Part shown: one piece after another, positions 44,708 through 55,041 of the stretch | Position numbering within the stretch: position 1 is the stretch's first letter | Layout: every line of letters starts with the position of its first letter | Assembly: GCA_025201375.1 (NCBI GenBank) | Contig: JAIWZP010000001.1 | Location: 1,040,501-1,104,500 of the forward strand | Source: Gongronella butleri | Taxonomy: Eukaryota; Mucoromycota; Mucoromycetes; Mucorales; Cunninghamellaceae | Reading direction: 5' to 3' | Length of the DNA: 64,000 nucleotides | Made by a program: the position numbers and the translations under genes | Notes under the pieces: model-generated | Told to the model about the DNA's origin: nothing | Seen by the model: the letters and a program-made list of their open reading frames with translations, nothing else | Database searches by the model: none

Positions 44708-45084
44708 AATTGCTGAGGCATATAATCGGAGATGGCGCTGGACACATTGGTGCGATCCATGCTCATGAAAAAGTTGCACACGCAGAGAAATGTCATGAGA
44801 TGTAGATCAATTTTTCGACGCACCGCCATTTCCTCCTGCGGCGTGTGTTCCAAATCCGGATCATAGCCTGGCATGAGGCTGCTGTCCCCAAAGTCGCCAA
44901 GCTCGGTCCTGGAGGCATCGAGAGCGACCACAGCAGTGTGTTTCACTACAATGTCTGAATTTTCAAACGAATTGTCGTCAATCTCAGTCTCTTCGTCTTG
45001 ACACTTTTCAGTTTGAAGCATATGCAATTGAGAAGAAAGGGTGGCCATTATGGATGCGTCGACGTGTTGGCCGTTTTGTATCAT
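42806..45084 (-). CDS. MFS transporter, allantoate/anion:cation symporter (Dal5-like) family
   Basis: Ten exons predicted: 45084-44707, 44636-44491, 44417-44396 (22 nt), 44321-44117, 44049-44037 (13 nt), 43967-43911, 43855-43643, 43577-43285, 43230-43114 and 43026-42806; all phases agree, giving 498 residues. The N-terminal ~90 residues are acidic and cytosolic. Typical ACS features are FFMSMDRTNVSSAISDYMPQ in TM1, GFDNTWTNDTFTVFYVVFAIF, a TM4 segment RVFIAITEAGFVPACLFYLSLWY, GLYGWQWLFFVDGI before TM6, FIPQVPIFAYFPSMI in TM7 and a late HMGWASSNIAPVGKRS. Relatives import allantoate, nicotinate, pantothenate or similar organic anions with protons; the substrate cannot be assigned. Repeat-rich DNA lies beyond its 3' end. 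The micro-exons are supported by restoring family-conserved residues. Confidence 0.88.
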
Positions 45085-46162
45085 TTTTGGCTACAGGCAC
45101 GTCTCCTTACTGGCCTGCAGCGAATGCACCCCCCTGCAGACCGAAATCATTGCCAGTAAAACTCGACAGTACGACTTGCATGCTTTTTTTCGAGAGAGCG
45201 TGAGAGGGAAGAATGAGTAGCGACGCATTTCATCCCTTACCACATACACAACAAATAACAATGTCATAATGAAATACAAGCTTGACTGGAGAAAAAAGCG
45301 GAAAAATAGCAAGGAACGCAAGTTCGAAAAAAAAAGGACCACGAGCTCCTGAAATCCAAGGAGACATGGGGGAACTAGGGGGGGACTAGCTGACTACTGG
45401 GCTATTTTCCTTTATTCAGCAAATAAAAAGATGACTAATTGTTGACCAGTTTTCCATCTCCTTCTTTGAATAGTTTTCCATCCTTCTTTGAATAGCGAGA
45501 AATAGGATACGATATCATACGTGTTTCTATCCGAGGTGGAGCCGAAATTAAGCAGAAGGTGGTAACAGCGCTTTTTTAAGGGGGGGTTTCACGCGGCACA
45601 TGATCGTTCTTGATTGTATTTTGACAGGCTGTTCCCGCCTGACTCAAATTCCACGTGGAGATTAAGTACAATGTAAGTGTGCACGATGGACACAACCTCC
45701 TGATCATATACAGATCGCGACTGCCTGCCACGTGGCCAATTGAGCACAAGCGCAGTCGGACTGGGTTCGGCTTTCGAACATAGGCCATCAGACTGATCCA
45801 AAAAATGCGAAATTTTTGCACTCCTTACTCATTTTTTATTTTTATGTTTGTAGCTTGTTTGCATGCATTCTTTTTGCAGTCAGTGGCCATGCGCGACACC
45901 GCGACTGATATCGCCTGTTTTTACACAAATCCGCGAAACTGGGACGACAATGGTGCCATGAGTCTCTACAACTAACATTTACATCATTTGTGTCGCCCGT
46001 GTCCGATTGCGCCACGCTGTCAACCTGTCATGATTCGCACGGGTCACAATGCCATTTGTTTGATATCTGACGGTTCTGACCAAAAGCGACATTAGTGGTT
46101 CGTCTGTCCCTTGCCTTTACATCATTACGCTAGTCAATACATAATAAAGTACACGTTTTTTA
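45085..46162. other. intergenic region between Dal5-like gene and PDI gene
   Basis: No supported gene. It contains the promoter side of the transporter and AT-rich DNA; short minus-strand ORFs (45091-45342, 45576-45821) have no domains. Confidence 0.5.
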
Positions 46163-47741
46163 TTATTCTTTCTTTTCGTGGTCGTCATCGTCGGCTCGCG
46201 GGTCGATGGGCATCGCGGTGGGCAAAGGATCACGCGAGTTGCTAAGGACAAAGACAATGGCGGCAAGGATGATGAGACCAATGGACAGTTTCAAGCCATG
46301 ATCGCCCATGAACACCAGTGCCTTTTGCACAAGGGACATGGAGCGCGGCACGTCCGTGGTTTGACCCTGCAGCTGCTCGGGATGCTCAAGAGCGGCAAAC
46401 AGAGCCTCGGACTGCGTGATTGAAAACACATCACCATGTAAATCCGTCTTGAAATAGAGCTTGCGCTACAAAATAAAAGCAAAAACAAGACAAATCAGCA
46501 CGTTCCGCGCGAAAAATCGGCGACTTACAATTGGATCGACAATGACAATGGCGGGTAAATCGCTCGTCTCGACGCTGTAGACGCGCTTGGCAAAGGCAGA
46601 CCACGTTTGGGCATTGAGCTGGGCAAAAGTAACGTGCGTGTCGTGTTCCTGCTGCTCCCATTGACTGGACACGTCCTCAAATGCATTGCTGAGCTGATCG
46701 GACGATTGCAGGAGCAGAGCAACCATGCGCTTGCCCTTGAGGATCTCGTTGGCATTGTTGGACGCGATGCGCGTGACGAGTGGATATTGGTGGCTCTGGA
46801 CCCACGATAGCCATGTCGACGTGGCGCCGTCATTCACCAGCTGCACGGCACCGTCGTGCTTGATCATGACCAGGCGCGGCAATTTGCCTGTGCCCTTGAG
46901 CGCCTTGTCCATCTTCGGATCCGACGTGGTATAAACAGGCAGACGATCCATCACCCCCTTGGCCACACGCTCCAAATCATCCATGTTCTTCTGCTTGGCG
47001 GCGTGGACATAGACGAGAGACACGGGCTCCTTCAGGATCGATGGCAGTGCCGCGTGGTCGGTCGTCTGGAAGGCGGGGCCTGTCATTTTTTGCAAATACG
47101 CCTTGAACGAGTCCAAATCGCGCTGGCCGGTGAACGTGAAGCGGAAACCATGGTTGTAACTTTATAAAAAAAAAAAGAATGAGCCCCGTGCCATTGCCAT
47201 TGTGCTATTGGCTTACAAATAAATGGTCGGCAAACCCGCGACATTTTCAGCAGAGCAAAGATCTAAAAAAAAAAAAAAGAGAAGGTGGATAAGCGACCTC
47301 CAAATGCCCTTTTTTCTTGTCTTTTACCGCGATTTGTCTCGCAATTGACCTCGCCGAGGTTGATGTTTGACGCGGCGTGGTCCATGGCGAGATTCTCCCA
47401 CACTGGAGCCAGATTCTTGCAGTGGCCGCACCAAGGCGCGTAATATTTGATGAACCAGGGGCTGCCCGACTGCTTGATGCGCGTGAGCATGTCCATGTTG
47501 GTGATGGGCACGGAGCGCGCAATGGCGCTGGACAGGATGTGCTGCTCCAAAACGGGCTGCCACGTGCTCGTCTTGCCTGGGTCGACCGTCTGCACCAAAG
47601 CGCCCTCGCTGTAAAGGCGAATTTGCGACTTTTTCACGTCCTCACACGCCTCCTTGTTGCAGTCCACCTGCGCAAAATACACACCATACGACTGCCAGTC
47701 GCTATAATTGTCGCTAAGCGACTGCCACTGGTTCACTGGCC

Positions 47742-47775
<34 letters not shown>

Positions 47776-47975
47776 AAAAAAAAAGAAAGAATAAGATGCC
47801 GACTTTTTGCCTCTTTATCGCCTTTTTTACCCAGGTCGTCCGTCGCGGTGTAAAGAATTAGCCAGTGGTGGTTGGCCGTCTTGCTCTTCACCTGGGACTC
47901 GTTCAGCGAGATGTAGGCAAACGCCCTTGTCACCACGCTGCTGACAAGTGCAAGCAACCAAAGTCGGGAAAGCAT
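46163..47975 (-). CDS. membrane-anchored protein disulfide isomerase-like thioredoxin protein
   Basis: Five exons, 47975-47831, 47735-47328, 47262-47217, 47159-46529 and 46465-46163, encode 510 residues. A signal peptide (MLSRLWLLALVSSVVTRAFA) opens the protein. A first thioredoxin-like domain lacks a CxxC pair. The second has the active site YYAPWCGHCKNLAPVW with CGHC at 151-154. A long redox-inactive lumenal region follows. A single membrane span (LKLSIGLIILAAIVFVLSN) lies near residue 480, then an acidic tail ending DDDDHEKKE. This resembles TMX3/Eps1-type membrane PDIs of the endoplasmic reticulum. No HDEL is present and the tail is close to, but not, a canonical KKxx retrieval signal (lysines at -3 and -2). 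The start is the only ATG giving a signal peptide. Confidence 0.9.
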
Positions 47976-48518
47976 AAAGAATGGAAGAAGTAAAAGAAGA
48001 AAAAAAAAGGCAAAAAAAGTCCGCCATTTTGTCGTTTTGTACCAAAAAAAGGGATGTGCACGGATTTTCGGGCCGTGCACGCCGCCAATGGCATGGAGTA
48101 CATCTCCAACGCAGCCGCGGATGGCCTTTTCCACGAAATTGGGATGTTGCGCGCGACACCAGAGATGGTGCGCGGGGGGGGTCGCAGGAGGGCAAACGAG
48201 GGACTCTTCGCCTTCCAAACACGTTCGCGCATTAAAACAAGAGAAAGTTGCCTTTTACAGATCCAACATTTGGCATTTGTGACACGTCCATCATGTCACC
48301 CGGCACACCTCTCAAATGGCGCTCTCGAAATGGTCCCCAACTTTTTTTTTTTTTTTTGTTTTTGTTTCCAATTTTCCAATTTATTTCATTATGCGTGGAA
48401 CAAAATGACAGCATGAAGCATAAGTGTTGTGTGTGTGTAATGTACGTGTGCGTAGGAATGGAGAAGGAGAAAAGAGGGGGAGAGATATCAAGTGTGTGGA
48501 GGATTTTTTCCTTTTTTT
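47976..48518. other. intergenic region, PDI promoter and 6PGDH 3' flank
   Basis: No gene supported. Contains a T run at 48342-48357 and a short GT-repeat (about 48427-48440) in the 6PGDH 3' flank. Confidence 0.5.
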
Positions 48519-50512
48519 TTAAGCGTCATAGGTGGAAGCAGAGACGTTGCCACCACGACCGGTCCAGTTGGTGTGGACCCACTTGCCGGGTTGGTCGAGC
48601 AACTCGTAGGTGTGGGCACCAAAGTAATCGCGCTGGGCCTGGAGCAAGTTAGCGGGCAGCTTCTCGTGGCGGAGACCATCGTAGAAGTTGAGGGCCGTGG
48701 AGAGGGCGGGGGTGGGGATGCCCATGAGGACGGCCTGGGCAATGACGTTGCGCCAGGCGTCCTGGGCATTGGCAGTGGCCTCTTGGAAGAAGGGGTCGAA
48801 CAGCAAGTTCTCCAATTGGGGGTTGGTGGTGTAGGCGTCACGGATCTTGCCCAAGAACACGGAACGGATGATGCAGCCGCCGCGCCACATGAGGGCAATG
48901 CCGGCGTTGTTCAAGTTCCAGTCATAGTCCTTGGCGGCCTGGCGCATGAGCATGTAGCCTTGCGCGTACGACACGATCTTGGCAGCATACAAGGCTTGGC
49001 CCAATTGAGCAATGAAAGCCTTCTTGTCGCCCGAGAACTTGTGAGTGGGGCCCTTGAGGATCTTGGAGGCACGGACGCGCTCGTCCTTGAGAGACGACAA
49101 GCAGCGCGAGTAAACAGCCTCGCCAATCAACGTGACGGGAATACCGCGGTCCAGCGAGTCAATCGCGGTCCACTTGCCAGTGCCCTTTTGGCCGGCAGTG
49201 TCGCGGATCTTCTCAACAAGAGGGGAACCATCGGTGTCCTTGAACTTGAGAATGTCGCGCGTGATCTCAATCAAGAAAGAGTCCAATTCACCCTTGTTCC
49301 ACTCGGTGAAGATATCAGCCATCTCGTCGTGAGAAAGACCAAGACCCTCGAGCAAGATCTGGTACACTTCAGTGATCAATTGCATGTCACCATATTCTGA
49401 GAAATGAAAAAAAAAGAAAAAAATTAAAAAAAGACAGAAAACGGGTAAAAAAATGGATCTCCGCTTCCTTACCAATGCCATTGTGGACCATCTTGACATA
49501 GTGACCAGCACCGGTTTCACCCACCCAGTCACAGCACGAGGCACCGTCGGGGGCCTTGGCGGCAATGGCCTGGAAAATGGGCTTGATGTGCTCCCAGGCG
49601 GCAGCGTTGCCACCGGGCATCAAAGAAGGGCCAAAGCGGGCACCCTCCTCGCCACCAGACACACCCGAACCAACAAACAGAATGCCCTTGTCAGAGAGCT
49701 CCTTGGTGCGGCGGATCGAGTCGGGGAAGTGAGAGTTGCCACCATCAATGATGATGTCGCCCTCCTCCAAGAAGGGGAGCAATTGGTCGATGAAAGCGTC
49801 GACGGCAGAGCCGGCCTTGACGAGCAACATCACCTTACGGGGGCGCTTGAGCTTGGCGCACAATTCCTCAACAGAGTGAGCACCGACAACGTTGGTGCCT
49901 GCAAGAAAGAAAGAAAAGATGATGAGCATACTTTTTATTTTTATTTCGTTGCTTTGCCCGCACGCGTCGCGCCCCATCCCAGCATCAATTGCCCTTGTCT
50001 CATGGATACCAATTTCCTTTTCATGTTCACGCGTCTTTGCCCCCCCCCCCGCACCCATTCGCGCCTCAAAATTCCAAATTCGTGCAAAACAAGCCATTGT
50101 GCCCCTCAATTCCCATGTTTTTTTTTATAAACAATTCTTACCCTTGGCTTCGTTCTCCAAAAAGGCATCAACCTTGGAGGTGGTGCGGTTGTAGGCACAG
50201 ACAACAAAGCCGTGATCGTTCATGTTCAGAATCAAGTTCTGGCCCATGACAGCCAAACCAATGAGACCAATATCAGCACTATCAACAAGGGGGGGCAATG
50301 CGGGGCATGGTGAGTACAAATCGCGTGGGATTTTCTTTTTCGCTTGTCGCCTGGGCACTCGGGTGTTCAGAACGGGGGTAAAGGGCCGTGAACCGAGCCG
50401 CGCGCGCTTTTTTTTTTTTTTTTTTTTTTTTGGAGACTCTCGCGCGCGTTCATGTTTACAACAGGTCTCGCGTATACACCAAGAACAGAGGAACTTACAC
50501 AGCTTCAACCAT
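48519..50512 (-). CDS. GND1: 6-phosphogluconate dehydrogenase, decarboxylating
   Basis: Cytosolic pentose-phosphate enzyme oxidising 6-phosphogluconate to ribulose-5-phosphate with NADP+. Four exons, 50512-50499 (14 nt: MVEA plus two bases), 50278-50142, 49898-49473 and 49396-48519, give 484 residues, the normal length. Visible are the NADP fold [16 protein letters not shown], the arginine-containing YNRTTSKVD that selects [16 protein letters not shown], the signature [20 protein letters not shown], catalytic KMVHNGIEYGDMQL, and late C-terminal [13 protein letters not shown] with HTNWTGRGG. The second intron spans about 240 bases and contains a C run of ten. A TATA-like sequence lies about 95 bases upstream. 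Confidence 0.97.
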
Positions 50513-51210
50513 AGTGAGAAAGAGTGGGAAAGTACAGGAAAAAAAAAGTACGTGAAAAAAAGAGGAAAAAAGAAAAAAAGAGGAGAAACAACAAAAGTAA
50601 ACAGCTTATAAATCGGGGGGTAAGTGGATGGATGTTGGGGGTTTGATGCAATTTTTTTTTTGGGACCCGCACAAGAGCAAAGCCGAATGGAGAAGTCTAG
50701 TGATTACGCACGCAATTCGGCACAAGTCGCGATGATGCGTAGCAACGGATTGTCAATAGCCGTGTTTTCCTTTTTTTTTTTTTCCTCCCAAGCGAAATAT
50801 ATGGCACTCATTCAACAAGGATATAAAGCAAGCACATGGGGGGGGACCCATTGACATGAAAGCTTGCCCCGCGCCTCTTTTTTTTTTGTTTTAGGCTTTT
50901 CTTCTGACACTTTTGTCCGGAGCAATGCGAGCCGGCGAATAGGATGGATTTGTTGGAGCTGCTCCCGCCAATTTCCTTCTAGCGGGCTAGCCAATCACAG
51001 CCATATGAATAAGCCGATGAAGAAAAAACGTTTAATCGCAAAAAAGAGATCGATTACACACGCCTTATCCACCCCAGATCTCTTTTCGGTGGGGGAAATG
51101 AACAGGCGGCAAGCAAAGTGATATAAGATGGTAAAAGGTTTTGCCAGGTGGAGGTGTTAAAAAAAGCCAGCTGTCCAAAGGAAAACGCGCACATGGGCAA
51201 ATGGACGCGT
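50513..51210. other. intergenic region upstream of 6PGDH
   Basis: About 700 bases, no gene supported. It includes the TATA-like element of GND1 at 50607-50614 and T-rich tracts near 50770 and 50878. Confidence 0.5.
50607..50614 (-). promoter_or_regulatory. TATA-like element of 6PGDH gene
   Basis: Reads ATTTATAA on the minus strand, 95 bases before the start codon. Plausible by position only. Confidence 0.4.
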
Positions 51211-52724
51211 TTAACTGCTTCCCTTCTGTTCTTGATCCTTGTTTTCAATGGATGGCGACGACGGCAGAGGCATAAACACAGTCTTGGGCCCATTGCCACT
51301 ACGACTCATGGACACGAGGGTCTCCAAATAGCGGATCTGCAAAAAAAAGGGACAAAGTTGATGAGATGACGCCATCGTTGTTCATTTCTCCTCGTCTTTC
51401 ATGCTCTTACCTGCATGGACGCGGGGCTGCGCATAATGTACGCGGCCTGCTGCATCAGCTTGGCTGCCTCCACCTCGGCTCGAGACGCAATCACCTTGGA
51501 TTCACCAATACGCTTGGCCTGCGCCGCGCTCGACAGCGAGTCTTGCAGCTGCTGCGAAAAGAGGATATCCTTGACAAGCGTGGCCTCCACCTGCAACAAA
51601 TAAAAACGAAAGAAATGCACGTGAATGGGTGGTTTTCAAGCACTTTGTTCAGAAAAGCATGTTTGGAGCGTGCAACCGGCCACTCATGACGGATGCAATG
51701 ACGCCATTGGATGGCTGTGCGCGTCCGTCGCGTGGCGAGAAGTAATTAAGCTTCAAGCACGGCGCGCGCTGGGGCGTGGCAGGTCACATGATCACGCTCC
51801 ATTTCTCTTTTTTTTCTCTCTCTCTCTCTTTTTTTTTTTTTTTTTTTTTAAAAAAAAAAGATGGTGTTGGCGGCTTACCTTGACACCCCAGTCGGCTGCG
51901 GCGGGATCAATGATTTTTTGGAGCTCAACGGACACAATGTCTCGGTTCTCAATCAGATCTTGCAAAAAGTGCTGGCCGCACACGTCACGCAAACACGTCT
52001 TTGCGCGCTCCATGAGAGCGAGGCGCACGTCATTGACCGAGAAATGCGCCTCGTACGGGTTGATGATGTGCCAAAAGAGAACGGACTCAATGTTGATGCT
52101 GACATTGTCCTTGGTCATCACCACCTGGCGCGGCAGCTCCGTGATTTGGATGCGAATGTCAATGTGCTTGATTTTCTCTGTCACAGGATTCACATTCACA
52201 AGGCCAGGATCAACACAGCGGTGGAAACGGCCAAATTTGGTCACCAAGCCAACCGTGCCTAGTCAGAAAAAGGCCAAAAAAAAAGGAAAAAAAAAGAAAA
52301 AGTACGCATCAATGGCCGTCTTTGCAGTCCAAAGGGCAACAATGAGCATTTTGCACGCGCATTTGTACCTTGTCTCACACGCTTGAATGGATTTGGCAAG
52401 CAAATGCAGCAGGGAAACTGAGGATGAAAAAAAGAGGCTCGTAAGATAAAAATCCTCATTTTCACACGTTCGCACGCCGATTTCATTTTTGCTTACAGCG
52501 CCAAAGAAGCCAATGCAGCTGCCAAGGCCATTCATCATCGAGCCATAGAAACCATGCTCATCAGCAATCTCCTCTTCGGCTTCCATGGCATAAGTAGGCT
52601 GCAAGCCGCCATATTTGCCAATGCCGGCCTCTGTGGGTGATCTGTCTATTGGAGAAAGCTCAATGTCTTGTGGCATGGTGTTCTTGTCAAGTCGTGTCCT
52701 ACTCAATGGCGTGGTTGAATCCAT
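51211..52724 (-). CDS. stomatin/prohibitin-family (SPFH) protein, paralog 1
   Basis: Slipin-like membrane scaffold of 320 residues. Exons: 52724-52497, 52417-52369, 52258-51879, 51590-51411 and 51336-51211. A polar ~75-residue N terminus is followed by a short hydrophobic hairpin region (GLGSCIGFFGA, FPCCICLPNPF). The SPFH core has GTVGLVTKFGRFHRCVDPGL, DIRIQITELPRQVVMTKDNV, VSINIESVLFWHI and a later RAKTCLRDVCGQHFLQDLI. The C-terminal helix contains SSAAQAKRIGESKVIASRAEVEAAKLM and IRYLETLVSM. Stomatins oligomerise on the inner face of membranes in sterol-rich domains. A clear paralog is transcribed divergently from 53134; introns before FPCC and before VEATLVKD are at matching positions in both. 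Confidence 0.92.
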
Positions 52725-53133
52725 GATTTTTATAAGTGAGTAGAAAATAAGAAGAAGAAGGATGAGAAAAAAGAGAGTGATGCGAACCCTCTTCCCTTTG
52801 TGTAAAAAAAAAAAGGAGCGATATTTTCCACATTCGAAAACAGCAAAGTTTGGTGTCACGGATAAAAAAAAAAAAAGTGGGTTTCGTACGCACGCGCGCA
52901 GCCAACGTCGGAGAGTGGTCAGCGTGGCGCCAGAATGCACGCAGCCATCATCCGTTCCATCCGGTCCTAGGCTGCATTGCGAGAACAACTAACCTTAAAA
53001 CATCTGTGTCACCACACCCGCTCTTTTTTTTTCTCGCTCCCTCTCACCCCAATTCCCTTTTTATTATATTTTGTCTTGTCTTTTTTGCGTTTTTTTTTTT
53101 CTTTTTTCTTTTCAAATTGAACATCACCAAGCC
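52725..53133. promoter_or_regulatory. shared intergenic region of two divergent stomatin genes
   Basis: 409 bases separate the two start codons. It contains A-rich tracts at 52800-52875, a GC-richer middle (52885-52985) and a pyrimidine-rich leader for the right gene. It must hold both promoters, so it is probably bidirectional. No specific site is recognised. Confidence 0.6.
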
Positions 53134-54352
53134 ATGTCTGATCCAAGTGCCTCATCATCCAATGCCATGCCGCAGAAGCCGCCCGTCGGCAACAGACGCA
53201 TTCCCAAATTTGCCGTCGAATATGATATTGGCACCATCGAGCACGTAAGAAGCATTTTTCTTGTGCTTTTTTTTTTTTTTTACACCTTCTCACGTTTCAA
53301 TGCGATTAGGGATGGTATGGCAACATGGTCAATGTCTTCGGCTCGATCATGGGCGCACTAGGCTCGGTAAGCATGCATCAAGCTTGGATCACGTAGCAAA
53401 ATGGCCGCATCTTATGCATTTTTTTTTCCTACGCGACTTTAGGTCCCTCTCATCGTTTGCTGCCCCAACCCGTACAAATCGGTCGACCAAGGCCAAGTCG
53501 GCCTGGTGACGCGCTTTGGCAAGTTTTACAAGGCCGTGGATCCCGGCTTGACAAAGGTAAACACAAAAAAAAAAAATCACAAAAAAAAAAAAGAAGCGAG
53601 CGCCTTGCTGACTTTTTTTTTTTTTTTTTTCAAGATCAACCCACTGACGGAGCAAGTGCACCGCGTGGATGTGCGTATGCAGATTGCAGAAATCCCGCAG
53701 CAAGTGATCATGACCAAGGACAATGTCAATGTGCACATTGACAGCGTGTTGTACTGGTCGATTGTTGACCCGTACCAATCCGAGTTTGGCGTCAGCAGCG
53801 TGCGCCACGCGCTGATCGAGCGCACGCAGACCACGTTGCGCCATATCCTCGGCAGCAAAGTCTTGCAGGATTGTGTCGAGAATCGCGAAGCCATTGCCAT
53901 GGAAATTCAAAATGTCACGGCGCCAATTGCCAAGCGATGGGGTGTGCGCGTAAGAAAAAAGCACTCATAAGAAAAAAAAAAGCGCGTCAGTCATCGTGTC
54001 TCACCGTCGTTTACTTTGCTAGATTGAGTCGATTTTGATCAAAGACATCAGCTTCTCACGCGAATTACAAGAATCTCTGTCGGCAGCGGCGCAGGCGAAG
54101 CGTGTGGGTGAGTCCAAGGTCATTGCGGCCAGGGCCGAGGTTGATTCGGCCAAATTGATGGCGGAGACCGCGGCGTTGCTCGCGAGCCCTGCCGCCATGC
54201 AAATCCGCTACTTGGACACAATGAACGACCTCGCAAAGTCGCCCAACACGCGTGTCGTGTTCTTGCCCAACAGTGACGGCCGCAACCCCTCCGATCCCGC
54301 CAATGCCCAGGGCAATCTTAGCCTACTTTATGCCAATCTCGCTAATCACTAA
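53134..54352 (+). CDS. stomatin/prohibitin-family (SPFH) protein, paralog 2
   Basis: 308-residue slipin-like protein. Exons: 53134-53244, 53310-53366, 53443-53556, 53635-53949 and 54023-54352. After a polar N terminus comes a hydrophobic segment (MVNVFGSIMGALGS, VPLIVCCPNPY). The core has QGQVGLVTRFGKFYKAVDPGL, VRMQIAEIPQQVIMTKDNVN, VHIDSVLYWSIVDP and RHILGSKVLQDCVENREAI. The C-terminal segment is SAAAQAKRVGESKVIAARAEV and IRYLDTMNDLAKSPNTRVVF. It is about as similar to its divergent neighbour as paralogs within one family. A polyadenylation signal overlaps the stop codon (AATAAA at 54351). Function is likely membrane-domain scaffolding. Confidence 0.92.
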
Positions 54353-55041
54353 TAAAGAACGCTGTATTTTACTTTGCTATTTTGCTACACGCATTGTAAC
54401 CCTTGAAATTTTGATCAAAAGTAAACGCGCATAGATCAAAATTTTGCTCAGTTTCCCTTTGATTTCTGCAATCGAGCATCAATTCATTGCTCAGCATACA
54501 ACGGACTATTTTCGCGAGCGCCAGCACGCGTCTTTTCTTTTTTTTTTCGAATGTTCCTCACTAAGCACCTGCGCGTGGACATCTGACAGTGGCGCTATTG
54601 TGTGCGTGTTTAAACGTCAAATTCTATTTTTCTCTCAAAGGCCATTCTCGTTTGCAGTGTTTGCCATTTGAGACTCCTTGGATGGAGCGTTCTTGATGCT
54701 CCCACAAAAGTGCTTTGCACTCAGATGGCTCGTGTTCATCAATGTGCCTGTCGCACAGCCCAGGCGCGCTCTTTTTCGTGTTTTTCGCCGTTTTCTGCGC
54801 ACTTTTTCGCGTCACCCTCTTGATGTCGCACGTCCGTAGCCCACCGCATCGCTGTCTGATCCTTGCGACAACACGCGGGCAGGCGCGCACAAAATAAAAT
54901 CGCGCATCCTTTGGATCATGACATTTTTTTCACACACATCAAGGCCACATCCCAATTCGTCGCGACCCGAGCCCTGTCCTGGATTGGCTAGAACGCGCGC
55001 CGCGTGATCGAGCCTCTTTTGATCTCTTGGCATGGTTTCAT
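54353..55041. other. intergenic region between convergent stomatin and NNRD genes
   Basis: Convergent 3' flanks, about 690 bases. No gene, RNA or repeat is recognised; ORFs here lack domains. Confidence 0.5.

Noticed and set aside
48492..49400. 302-codon plus-strand ORF
   Set aside because: Antisense to 6PGDH exon 4; 6PGDH signatures are on the other strand.
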